Assembly: GCA_050251815.1 (NCBI GenBank)
Contig: JBFWMB010000016.1
Span: 1-64,000, forward strand
Source: GWE2-40-63 sp050251815
Lineage (GTDB): Bacteria > Bacteroidota > Bacteroidia > Bacteroidales > SZUA-534
Reading direction: 5' to 3'
DNA length: 64,000 bases
Shown here: piece by piece, positions 51,225 to 58,783 of the stretch
Position numbering within the stretch: position 1 is the stretch's first letter
Layout of the letters: each line of letters begins with the position of its first letter
The notes under the pieces: generated by a model
What the model was told of the DNA's origin: nothing
Seen by the model: only the letters and a program-made list of their open reading frames with translations
Databases searched by the model: none
Position numbers and translations under genes: made by a program

Positions 51225-52565
51225 ATGAAGAAAGTATTGATATTAGGCTCTGGAATGGTAGCCGGTCCCATCATTCATTATTTATTAAACCGGAACTATT
51301 TTGTAACCGTAGCCTCGAACACACCCGACCGGGCACGTGAACTGATAAACAACGCACCCCGGGGCCATGCCGTTAGCTGGAGTGCCGACGAACCCGAAAA
51401 GCTCGACGGTTTTATTGCCGAGGCCGACCTTGTGGTAAGCCTTTTGCCCTTTGGTTTCCATGTGATGGTGGCCAAAAAATGCATTGCCCACAAAAAGAAT
51501 ATGGTTACTACCTCGTATGTAAAACCCGAGATGTATGCCCTCGACGAGCAGGCCAAAAAAGCAGGCATCCTTATACTGAACGAATGCGGGCTCGACCCCG
51601 GAATCGATCACATGTCGGCTAAGCGCATTATCGACACCGTGCACGGCTTTGGCGGTCGTATCAAGGAATTTTACAGCATCTGCGGAGCCTTGCCTGCGCC
51701 CGAAAGTTCGCACGACAACCCCTTCAGGTATAAATTCTCGTGGAGCCCAAAAGGCGTGGTTCTGGCGGGTAACAACAACGCATCGTACCTGCGGCACGGT
51801 AAAAAAGTACTGATTCCTACCGAAAAGCTTTTTACCGATACCTTTACCGTGAATGTGCACGGGGTAGAGGAACTGCAAGTGTATCCCAACCGCGATTCGG
51901 TTCCTTACATCGACCTGTACGGCATTCCCGAAACCGAAACCATGTACCGGGGAACCTTCCGCTACAAAGGCTGGTGCGAGGCGCTCAATGCCCTTAAACG
52001 GTTAAAGCTGACCCTGCCCGAACCACACGACTTTACCGGGATGAGCTACGCCCAACTGATGGCCCGGCAAATAAACGCCAAAAACACCAAAAACCTTAAA
52101 AAGCAGGTGGCCGACTTTTTAGACGTGGCCGAAAACAGCGTGGCTATTGAGGCTTTGGAATTTCTGGGTTTGTTCTCCGACGCACCCATGAACCGCAAAA
52201 CCGACTCAACCTATGAGATTGTTTCTGACCTGATGATTGAACGCATGATGCTTCCCGAAGGCGAGCGCGACATGAGCGTGATGCTCCATGTGTTTGTGGC
52301 CGAATATCCCGACGGGCGCAAGGAAGTGATCAAATCGAAACTTCTCGATTACGGCATCCCCGAAAAAGACACCTCCATTGCCCGTACCGTTGCCTTGCCT
52401 GCGGCTTGTGCGGTGCGCATGATTCTCGATAACGAGATTGAAGTTACCGGGGTGCATATTCCGGTGATTCCTGAAATTTACAATCCCATCATGCTCGAAT
52501 TGGAAAACTTAGGGATTGAAATGGTTGAGGAATACGGTTTGCCGCTGAGCGAAACCATTTTGTAA
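51225..52565 (+). CDS. saccharopine dehydrogenase-family enzyme (Lys9-like)
   Basis: The 446-residue protein starts with a Rossmann fold, LILGSGMVAGPIIHYLL (about 4-20), and continues with the family blocks LVVSLLPFGFHVMVAKKCI, VTTSYVKPEM and LNECGLDPGIDHMSAKRII (about 122-140). It resembles fungal Lys9/plant LKR-SDH-type saccharopine reductases, which act in lysine metabolism through saccharopine. Since dapD shows lysine is made by the DAP route, a catabolic role is more likely than a synthetic one; carboxynorspermidine-type substrates are another option. The codons are richer in C and G at third positions than in most genes to the left. A terminator follows. Confidence 0.87.
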   Translation: MKKVLILGSGMVAGPIIHYLLNRNYFVTVASNTPDRARELINNAPRGHAVSWSADEPEKLDGFIAEADLVVSLLPFGFHVMVAKKCIAHKKNMVTTSYVKPEMYALDEQAKKAGILILNECGLDPGIDHMSAKRIIDTVHGFGGRIKEFYSICGALPAPESSHDNPFRYKFSWSPKGVVLAGNNNASYLRHGKKVLIPTEKLFTDTFTVNVHGVEELQVYPNRDSVPYIDLYGIPETETMYRGTFRYKGWCEALNALKRLKLTLPEPHDFTGMSYAQLMARQINAKNTKNLKKQVADFLDVAENSVAIEALEFLGLFSDAPMNRKTDSTYEIVSDLMIERMMLPEGERDMSVMLHVFVAEYPDGRKEVIKSKLLDYGIPEKDTSIARTVALPAACAVRMILDNEIEVTGVHIPVIPEIYNPIMLELENLGIEMVEEYGLPLSETIL

Positions 52566-52733
52566 GCCGGCCTGGGGAGATGGACCCCGGCGTAACCGTT
52601 CTTTGTTCCGACTCCGGGTTTGTAACAGCAATGAAATTTTTTTTCAGAAAAAGTTTCTGATTTTAAAATTTATTCGCTAACATTGGTTCTTCAATAAAAA
52701 AGATAATAAACCGAAGATCTCTTGCCAATTTAT

Positions 52734-52772
52734 AAAAAACCTTTCGAAATCGCCATTCGGAGGGTTTTTTTT
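52734..52772. terminator. bidirectional terminator after the saccharopine dehydrogenase gene
   Basis: Bases 52734-52748 pair with 52756-52770 in a 15-bp stem (two G-T pairs) around the loop ATCGCCA, with A and T tracts on the two sides. It can end the plus-strand gene and the convergent HU-related gene. Confidence 0.85.
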
Positions 52773-52818
52773 ATGGCTACATGCCAAGGGTCTTTTGCCG
52801 CCGTACTCGGGGTGCCCA

Positions 52819-53199
52819 TCAAAGGCTTCGGCTGAATTTGGCCTTTTTCACTTCGTACTGAAGCTGTTTGCCCGGCTTAAACAATATCCGGAGCCCTTTA
52901 ATATCATGAACCGTAAAATCATCGGGGTTTTGGGTTCCCGCACTGTGCGCCGACAGCCTGAAATTGCCCAGGTCGCCCAGGCTGATGGTTTGCCCGTCGG
53001 TCAGGTATTGCGGAAACAAATCAACCAAATGTTCGAGCACACTGTACACGTCGCCCCGGCTCAACGACGAGCGTTCGGCAATGTCAACGGCAATACGTTG
53101 CAAATCTTTTTTCCCATTGGTAATCAGGCAGGCATAGTATTTTACCGGCTCGGTGGGCTGGCGCGGGTTTCGTTTGCCCCTTAGTCTGTAGCGTACCAT
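52819..53199 (-). CDS. HU-family (HU-related, Bacteroidota type) DNA-binding protein
   Basis: The 126-residue protein is an HU/IHF-fold protein of the Bacteroidota-specific HU-related group. It opens with VRYRLRGKRNPRQPTEPVKYYA instead of the standard HU start, then has ERSSLSRGDVYSVLEHL and the SLGDLGNFRLSAHSAGT block corresponding to the HU beta-arm base (GFGTF in HU), ending in a Lys-rich tail. It should bend or coat DNA. It lies next to a gene-free region full of inverted repeats. The gene is alone on its strand. Confidence 0.9.
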   Translation of the reverse strand: MVRYRLRGKRNPRQPTEPVKYYACLITNGKKDLQRIAVDIAERSSLSRGDVYSVLEHLVDLFPQYLTDGQTISLGDLGNFRLSAHSAGTQNPDDFTVHDIKGLRILFKPGKQLQYEVKKAKFSRSL

Positions 53200-53327
53200 A
53201 GCTTAGGTTTTTAGTTTTAATCAATGATAAAATAATATTAGAACGATTTGTACTTTTTATAGAGCCTTGCTTTAAGTGATATTTCAATATAGTATACTTG
53301 TCCGCCTCAAGCCGGCGAGGCTCTTCA

Positions 53328-53376
53328 TTTTTGGCTTGACCCAAAAACGAAGCAAAAAGGTCAAGGCGCCAAAAAA
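53328..53376. repeat. inverted repeat, hairpin next to a larger palindrome
   Basis: TTTTTGGCTTGACC (53328-53341) faces GGTCAAGGCGCCAAAAA (53359-53375), with CTTGACC/GGTCAAG perfect and the outer TTTTTGG/CCAAAAA also matching around a small bulge. A shorter palindrome GCCTC/GAGGC lies just before it (53304-53321). Confidence 0.75.
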
Positions 53377-53486
53377 TAGCATCTACATTATTGCAATCAC
53401 TAAGTGCGGCCGGGTGATCTTCGAACAAGTTCTCAGCTTCCCGGTCTTACTAAGTGATTGCTTAAATCTCGATGGCTATTTTTTGG
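53369..53486. repeat. 118-bp imperfect inverted repeat (MITE-like or structured RNA)
   Basis: The ends CCAAAAAATAGC (53369-53380) and GCTATTTTTTGG (53475-53486) are perfect complements. Inside, GCAATCACTAAG (53393-53404) faces CTAAGTGATTGC (53450-53461) with one mismatch, and CCGGG (53410-53414) faces CCCGG (53440-53444). The nested arms make one long cruciform-capable element. Its left end overlaps the hairpin at 53328-53376. No reading frame or target-site duplication is evident. Confidence 0.8.
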
Positions 53487-53679
53487 AAGCCGTTTAGTCT
53501 GTGAGTTTATTACTTCCATACAATTCATCTTTATGTTTTCTTAGTTAGCAAAAACAGTCAGAATTTTTCTTTACCAATAAAAACCTACTATCATTATATG
53601 ATTTTAATGAAACAACTATAGCTTACGAAAATTACGACTTTTTTCAACCAAAAAATCATAAGTACCCGGTAAAATTTAG

Positions 53680-53855
53680 TTCCTGAAGTTTTTATTGTTT
53701 TATCACTACAATTATTTATGAACATCAGGAACTTTAAAAAAAAGTGTCTATATGAAAATATAAAAACATCAAGAGCTTTTTAAAAAACCGTATAGACGAA
53801 AATTTAAAAACATCAAGAGGTTTTTATAAAAGCGTATTGATGAAAATTTAGAATG
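53680..53855. repeat. 44-bp AT-rich tandem repeats, about four units
   Basis: Three clear units of exactly 44 bases start at 53724, 53768 and 53812, each beginning ATCA(A/G)GA and containing TTTTTAAAAAA-type and GAAAATTTAAAAAC segments. A degenerate unit precedes them at 53680. Units two and three are the most alike; the first clear unit is more diverged. No protein-like translation is convincing on either strand. Confidence 0.75.
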
Positions 53856-53918
53856 CTTTGGGCGCTTTGGTAAATCAATCCCGTAGTTGTTATAAAAGGG
53901 TGTGGTTGTTCCGGGCCT

Positions 53919-54010
53919 GGTCTGTGTATAGCTCTGTGGCCATCTGTGGTGAAGTGTTTTCACCACCCGCAACTGCGTTGTCCGAGTACACCGATTTACA
54001 CAGAGAAACC
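53919..54010. repeat. CTCTGTG-type inverted element with central hairpin
   Basis: GGTCTGTGTATAGCTCTGTGG at the left resembles the reverse complement of TTTACACAGAGAAACC at the right. In the middle GTGGTGAA (53946-53953) and TTCACCAC (53959-53966) form a perfect 8-bp hairpin. It resembles widespread intergenic CTCTGTG-type sequences of many bacteria. It ends 50 bases from the response regulator stop codon. Confidence 0.55.
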
Positions 54011-54059
54011 TTTAACTCCTATGTGGGTTCATTTACCGAAGGCGTTACCGTACACTGCT

Positions 54060-55238
54060 TTAGCCCTTGTGGTTGCCCCCCAGTGGGCGGGCGTAACGCA
54101 GCACGTCGTCGCGGGTAATGGTTTTGTCGCAGAGAATCAGCAGTCGTTCCATCACGTTGCGGAACTCACGGATGTTACCGGTCCAGTTAATTTGTTGCAG
54201 TTCTTCCAGTGCAGCGGGTTCAATAGGGACCTTAGCGGCTCCGTATTCGTTGCAAATCTGTTCAATAAAATGTTCGGCCAGCAGGGGAATATCTTCCAAA
54301 CGTTCGTTCAGGGTGGGAACCGGAATCAGGATAACACTCAGCCGGTGGTAAAGGTCTTCGCGAAAGCGTTTGTTTTTTATTTCTTCTTCCAGGTCTTTAT
54401 TGGTTGCGGCAATTACCCGCACATTCACGTTAAGGTCTTTGTCGGCGCCCACCCGGGTGATTTTGTTTTCCTGTAAGGCCCGCAGTACCTTGGCCTGGGC
54501 CGGGAGGCTCATATCGCCAATCTCATCGAGGAACAGGGTTCCGCCCTCGGCCTGCTCAAATTTTCCTTTGCGTTGTTTAAAGGCCGAGGTAAAAGCGCCT
54601 TTCTCGTGGCCAAAGAGTTCGCTTTCGATGAGTTCCGAAGGGATGGCGGCACAGTTCACTTCGACAAAGGGCCCGCTGGCCCGTTGGCTTTTGTCGTGGA
54701 TGAGCCGGGCCACCACTTCTTTTCCGGTGCCGTTTTTACCGGTAATCAGCACGCGGGCATCGGTAGGGGCCACGCGGTCGATCATATCGCGAATTAGTTG
54801 CAGGGCTTTCGATTCGCCCACCATGGCGTAGGCCTTGCTTATTTTGCGGCGCAGGGTTTTGGTTTCGGTAATCAGGCTGGTTTTGTCGGTGGCGTTGCGC
54901 AGGGTTACCAGCAGGCGGTTCAGGTCGAGGGGTTTCTCAATAAAATCGTAGGCGCCCATCTTAACCGCTTTAACCGCCACATCAACGGTTCCGTGGCCCG
55001 ATATCATCACTACCTGCACTTCGGGGTAGGTGGCGTTAATTTTTTCGAGTACCTCGATGCCGTCCATTTCAGGCATCTTAATATCGAGCAGCACAGCGTC
55101 GAAGCTTTGATTCTGGAGCTGTTCCAATCCCTCCATGCCGTTGGCGGCCAGCACCACCTCGTGCTTTTCGTATTCCAGAATGTCTTTCAGGGTATTGCGT
55201 ATGCTTTTTTCGTCGTCGATTACCAGTATTTTTGCCAT
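54060..55238 (-). CDS. sigma-54-type response regulator without a DNA-binding domain
   Basis: The 392-residue protein has a receiver domain (about 1-118; acidic D9/D10, phosphoacceptor Asp52 in LLDIKMPEMDG, Lys102 in FIEKP) and an AAA+ domain (about 140-375). Walker A is GKNGTGKE (167-174) and Walker B GGTLFLDE (232-239). The sigma-54 contact loop reads GAFTSA (214-219) instead of GAFTGA. The chain ends shortly after the AAA+ lid, at GNIREFRNVMERLLI and 20-odd residues more; the Fis-type HTH of NtrC relatives is absent. It may act from solution or through a partner. No histidine kinase is adjacent. It lies 2 bases after the ppx-type gene. Confidence 0.92.
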   Translation of the reverse strand: MAKILVIDDEKSIRNTLKDILEYEKHEVVLAANGMEGLEQLQNQSFDAVLLDIKMPEMDGIEVLEKINATYPEVQVVMISGHGTVDVAVKAVKMGAYDFIEKPLDLNRLLVTLRNATDKTSLITETKTLRRKISKAYAMVGESKALQLIRDMIDRVAPTDARVLITGKNGTGKEVVARLIHDKSQRASGPFVEVNCAAIPSELIESELFGHEKGAFTSAFKQRKGKFEQAEGGTLFLDEIGDMSLPAQAKVLRALQENKITRVGADKDLNVNVRVIAATNKDLEEEIKNKRFREDLYHRLSVILIPVPTLNERLEDIPLLAEHFIEQICNEYGAAKVPIEPAALEELQQINWTGNIREFRNVMERLLILCDKTITRDDVLRYARPLGGNHKG

Positions 55239-55240
55239 AG

Positions 55241-56167
55241 TTATTGGGTTACAAGTTGCCGGGCCACGCCTTCTTTAAGCGAATAAGCCGATTGAATAAT
55301 TTGGGTGGCCCCGCTTCGTTTGAGCACCAGCCGGGTAAAGATTGCGGCCATCACAATGGTGTCGACCCGCAGGGCCTCCATGCCGGGAATCATTAGCCGC
55401 TCGCTGCGATTACTGGCCAGAATTAGCTGGTAAATGCGCTGAAACTGCTCCAGACTGATTGTGTTACTGAGCCGGGTTTTATCGAGCGGTAGCCCGGTTA
55501 GTTCGTAATGGAGTATTTCGGCAAAGGTGTCAAAAGCCCCTGACGAGCCCACCAGTTTGCTTACCCCGTGGGTTTTAACAGCCTGGAACAGGGGCTCCAG
55601 TTCTTTTTCGAGGTAGCTGTTTACCCGGGCAATCTGCTCCGGGGTGATGGGGTCTGAAGGTTTGAAACGTTCGAGCAGCCGTGCCCCGCCCAAAGCAAAA
55701 CTTTCTTTCCAACGGATGCCTTCATTATTGGCAATGATGAGCTCGTTGCTTCCACCGCCAATGTCGAGTATCAGGTAGTTTTCGCCGGTAAAAGGTATCG
55801 CGTGGCTCACACCATAATATATATATTCCGCCTCCTGCTCGCCTGAAATAGGTTCAATACAAATGTTCAGGTCGTTGGAAATCTTTGAAATAAAGGCTTC
55901 GGAATTGCTGGCCGAGCGAATGGCCGAAGTGCCAAAGGCCATCAGTTTTTCGCATTTGAACTGGCTTACCAGGTCGCTAAAATCGCGTAATACGCCGTAA
56001 GCGCGGGCAAAAGCCTTGTCGGAGATGTATCCGTCGTTAATGCCTTCCTGACCGAGCATTACAGCCGCTTTGGTATTCAACAATACCTCAACATCCTGTT
56101 TTACTTCGGCGTTTACAATTAATAGATTAAACGTATTGGTTCCTAAATCGATAATTGCGGTTCTCAT
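55241..56167 (-). CDS. Ppx/GppA-family phosphatase (exopolyphosphatase type)
   Basis: Start at the ATG at 56167 gives 308 residues (MRTAIIDLGTNTFNLLIV); the longer frame begins with TTG. The ASKHA fold shows phosphate 1 motif IDLGTNTFNLLI, the phosphate 2 block LILDIGGGSNELI (about 133-145) and GGARLLERF. At about 300 residues it is the short, single-module form; larger Ppx/GppA proteins have an extra C-terminal HD-like domain. Members hydrolyse polyphosphate or pppGpp; which one is not readable here. It starts 4 bases after the permease stop and ends 2 bases before the response regulator, so a linked stringent or phosphate signal is plausible. Confidence 0.92.
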   Translation of the reverse strand: MRTAIIDLGTNTFNLLIVNAEVKQDVEVLLNTKAAVMLGQEGINDGYISDKAFARAYGVLRDFSDLVSQFKCEKLMAFGTSAIRSASNSEAFISKISNDLNICIEPISGEQEAEYIYYGVSHAIPFTGENYLILDIGGGSNELIIANNEGIRWKESFALGGARLLERFKPSDPITPEQIARVNSYLEKELEPLFQAVKTHGVSKLVGSSGAFDTFAEILHYELTGLPLDKTRLSNTISLEQFQRIYQLILASNRSERLMIPGMEALRVDTIVMAAIFTRLVLKRSGATQIIQSAYSLKEGVARQLVTQ

Positions 56168-56171
56168 TCCT

Positions 56172-57512
56172 TTAGTTTTTGTAAACAAGCCATTTCCAAA
56201 GCTCTTTCCAACTGGTTTTTTTGCCGTACATTAAGATACCGGTGCGGTAAATCTTGGCGGCCATCCAGGTAAAGAACACAAAGGTACCAATTAACAATAA
56301 AGCCGACAAGATTATTTGTTCATAGGGCACGCCAAAGGGAATACGAGCCATCATAACCACGGGCGAAGTTAGGGGAATCATGCTGAACCAGAAGGCCAGG
56401 GGGCTTTCCGGGTTCTGGATTACATTTACCATAGCTATAATGGCAATAATCATGGGCAGGGTTATGGGCAGCATAAACTGCTGGGTGTCGGCTTCGCTGT
56501 CAACGGCCGAACCAATGGCTGCAAACAATGAGGCGTATAAAAAGTATCCGCCAAAATAAAAAATGAGGAAACTAATCAGAATTACCCCGAAGTTGATATC
56601 GTTCAGAGCGCCCAGCATGTCGGATAGCTCGCTGTTCAGGTCTTCCGAAACAGGCACCTGGCTTTGCAGCGAACTGCCGGTATCCATAAAATTCTCAACG
56701 GGGGCATTTTTGCTGAGTTCTTTAACGTCGGGCATTACCATGGGGATAACTGCCGTATAGATAGCCATGGTGAGTACACCCCAAAGTAGGAACTGGGTGA
56801 GTGCCACCAGACCTACGCCTATAATTTTCCCCATCATCAGTTGAAAAGGCTTAACCGAGGAGATAATTACCTCGATAATTCGGTTGGTTTTTTCCTCGAT
56901 AACCCCGCGCATTACCTGCGAGCCGCTGAAAAAGATGGTAAAGTACACCAGAAAGCCCATCAGGTAGCCCAGTATCATGGCCAGGTTAAAGTTGTTTACT
57001 TTTTCTTCGCCGGTTTTCGAGAGTTTTACCGAGCGTATGGAGATGTTGGTCTTAACGGCTGCCAGCACGCCCTCTTCAATGCCAAAGGCTTTTAGTTTGT
57101 CGCGTTCAAGGCGCTTCTCAATAGCGTTCGAGATGTGCATTTGCACGCCCAGGCTGGGCGATTTGTCGGAATACAGGTGCACGGCATTGGGCGAGCTGGC
57201 TACCACGTGGCTGATGTAGAGCAATGCGTAATACTTACTTTCGAGAAAATGTTCTTTGTGGTATTGAATATCGGCGTTGGGCAGGTATTCAAACTTGATG
57301 TAGTCGGTTTCGGGGAATTCGCCCAGCATCAGGTGCGAGCTGTCGGCAACGGCTATTATCTTTTCTTCTTTGTCTTCCATTTGGGCAATCCAGGCCGGGG
57401 TAATCATAAGTCCGGCAAAAAACAGGGGGCCCAGGATGCTCATAATAAGGAACGACTTTTTACGCACCCGGGTCAGGTATTCACGTGATACGATGATGGC
57501 TATTTTGTTCAT
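56172..57512 (-). CDS. ABC-2-type transporter permease (NatB-like)
   Basis: The 446-residue protein has one N-terminal transmembrane helix (about 20-42; KSFLIMSILGPLFFAGLMITPAW), a large extracytoplasmic domain (about 45-175) and five or six C-terminal helices with the ABC-2 motif around VMRGVIEEKTNRIIEVIISSVKPFQLMMGKIIG (about 200-235). It pairs with the ATPase encoded 23 bases upstream on the same strand. NatAB-type exporters move sodium or small compounds outward; the substrate here is unknown. Confidence 0.92.
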   Translation of the reverse strand: MNKIAIIVSREYLTRVRKKSFLIMSILGPLFFAGLMITPAWIAQMEDKEEKIIAVADSSHLMLGEFPETDYIKFEYLPNADIQYHKEHFLESKYYALLYISHVVASSPNAVHLYSDKSPSLGVQMHISNAIEKRLERDKLKAFGIEEGVLAAVKTNISIRSVKLSKTGEEKVNNFNLAMILGYLMGFLVYFTIFFSGSQVMRGVIEEKTNRIIEVIISSVKPFQLMMGKIIGVGLVALTQFLLWGVLTMAIYTAVIPMVMPDVKELSKNAPVENFMDTGSSLQSQVPVSEDLNSELSDMLGALNDINFGVILISFLIFYFGGYFLYASLFAAIGSAVDSEADTQQFMLPITLPMIIAIIAMVNVIQNPESPLAFWFSMIPLTSPVVMMARIPFGVPYEQIILSALLLIGTFVFFTWMAAKIYRTGILMYGKKTSWKELWKWLVYKN

Positions 57513-57535
57513 AGTATTCTTTTTTGCAGTAAGTA

Positions 57536-58474
57536 TTAAACAGTTTTACTTGGGTTTGTTGCATCGTTTTGCACCACACGGATAAAGATGTCGTCCATGC
57601 TGGGGATAACCTCATTAAACGATTGGATGGTAACTTTTTGCATCAACAGCGAAAGGAACTCGTTGTTTGAGTAGTTGTTGTGGAGCTCTACTTTAAGGTA
57701 TTTTTGCTCCGGGTTCTCCTTGTGTTCCAGTATGCTGAAATTGTTGGAAGCCAGTCGGTCTATATCGGCAAATTCGCCCTGGTACGAACACTCGAACTGG
57801 TGCAGCTTAAAATCCTGTTTGATTTGCGCTACCGGGCCATCAAGAATTTTCTGCGATTTGTTTATCAGGGCAATATGGTCGCACACTGCCTCGACCGAGG
57901 CCATGTTGTGGGTTGAGAAAATAATGGTGGAGCCTTTGCTTTTCAGGTTCAGAATCTCCTGTTTCAATAAATTGGCATTGATGGGGTCGAAGCCGCTGAA
58001 AGGCTCATCGAATATAAGTAGTTGGGGCTCGTGCAGAATGGTTACAATAAATTGTATCTTCTGTTGCATCCCCTTCGATAGTTCTTCCACTTTTTTATTC
58101 CACCAGGGCAGAATATCGAACTTGTCGAACCAAAACTTTAGTTTTTTAATGGCGTCGGGTCGCGATAATCCTTTTAGCTGCGCCAGATAGATGGCCTGGT
58201 CGCCCACTTTCATCTTTTTATACAAGCCGCGTTCTTCGGGCAGGTAGCCAATATTATATACATCGTCAGCTTTCAAAGGCCGATCTTTAAACCATATTGA
58301 ACCACTATCGGGTGCGGTTATCTGATTAATGATTCGAATCAGGGTGGTTTTTCCGGCACCATTGGGACCCAATAAGCCAAATATCTGTCCCTGGGGAACC
58401 TGAATGCTTACTTTATTTAGTGCCAGGTGATTGGCGAACTGCTTGGTAACTTCTTCTGTTTTAAAAATATCCAT
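57536..58474 (-). CDS. ABC transporter ATP-binding protein (NatA-like)
   Basis: Start at the ATG at 58474 gives 312 residues (MDIFKTEEVTKQF); the longer frame opens with TTG. Walker A is GPNGAGKTT (about 38-46), the signature region is ELSKGMQQKIQFI (LSKGM, as in ABC-2 exporters), Walker B LLIFDEPFSGFD and the switch His in FSTHNM. The last 85 residues form a C-terminal accessory domain. It supplies energy for the permease gene just downstream. First gene of a likely four-gene operon ending with the response regulator. Confidence 0.93.
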   Translation of the reverse strand: MDIFKTEEVTKQFANHLALNKVSIQVPQGQIFGLLGPNGAGKTTLIRIINQITAPDSGSIWFKDRPLKADDVYNIGYLPEERGLYKKMKVGDQAIYLAQLKGLSRPDAIKKLKFWFDKFDILPWWNKKVEELSKGMQQKIQFIVTILHEPQLLIFDEPFSGFDPINANLLKQEILNLKSKGSTIIFSTHNMASVEAVCDHIALINKSQKILDGPVAQIKQDFKLHQFECSYQGEFADIDRLASNNFSILEHKENPEQKYLKVELHNNYSNNEFLSLLMQKVTIQSFNEVIPSMDDIFIRVVQNDATNPSKTV

Positions 58475-58783
58475 AGATTCGGCTTGTTTCAATTAATGGT
58501 AATTAGTCGGCTAATTTATTAAAGGTTACAGAAAAACAATACAAATAAGGGCAGCAATTTTTACTTCGCATCGTTGCCTAAAGAAATACAGGCATTTGGG
58601 CAACCTTGCTTAAGTTATTATAAAAAAGCCGTATGGGCTTATTTTGGAGCTATGGTAGGGGTGTTTTTATATTTTATAATCTGCCGGTTAAAATCCTTCC
58701 TCTTTTAAAAAAAAACAATATATTTGCGCGATTATCGATTAAGATAAGGTGTAAATAAGACAAATCAAATAAAATACAGACAA
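58475..58783. other. 309-base intergenic region upstream of secDF
   Basis: The region between two divergent genes is AT-rich. It holds a weak hairpin AAGCC/GGCTT (58626-58640) and the secDF -7 element. I see no small gene or known RNA. Confidence 0.5.
58719..58726 (+). promoter_or_regulatory. putative secDF -7 element
   Basis: TATATTTG matches TAnnTTTG exactly and is 57 bases before the secDF ATG. No TTTG box at 19-21 bases upstream. Confidence 0.5.

Larger units (their letters stand above)
53200..54059. other. 860-base gene-free region with several repeat elements
   Basis: No credible coding frame is present between the HU-related gene and the response regulator. From left to right it holds the upstream region of the HU-related gene, a hairpin, a large inverted repeat, an AT-rich stretch, 44-bp tandem repeats and a CTCTGTG-type element. 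These are described separately. It is the longest unexplained stretch of the window. Confidence 0.8.

Noticed and set aside
53276..53497. A 73-residue plus-strand frame across the inverted repeats.
   Set aside because: Its codons are dictated by the palindromic arms; it has no start context or domain and crosses both repeat elements.
53200..54059. An insertion sequence with transposase.
   Set aside because: Inverted repeats are present but no transposase-like frame on either strand.
57477..57492. A parS-like sequence with the core TTCACGTGA.
   Set aside because: Only about 11 of 16 bases match the parS consensus, it lies inside the permease coding sequence and is far from parAB. Not enough for a ParB site.
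57675..58190. A 171-residue plus-strand reading frame.
   Set aside because: Antisense to the ABC ATPase gene, with Ser/Cys-rich sequence typical of a shadow frame.
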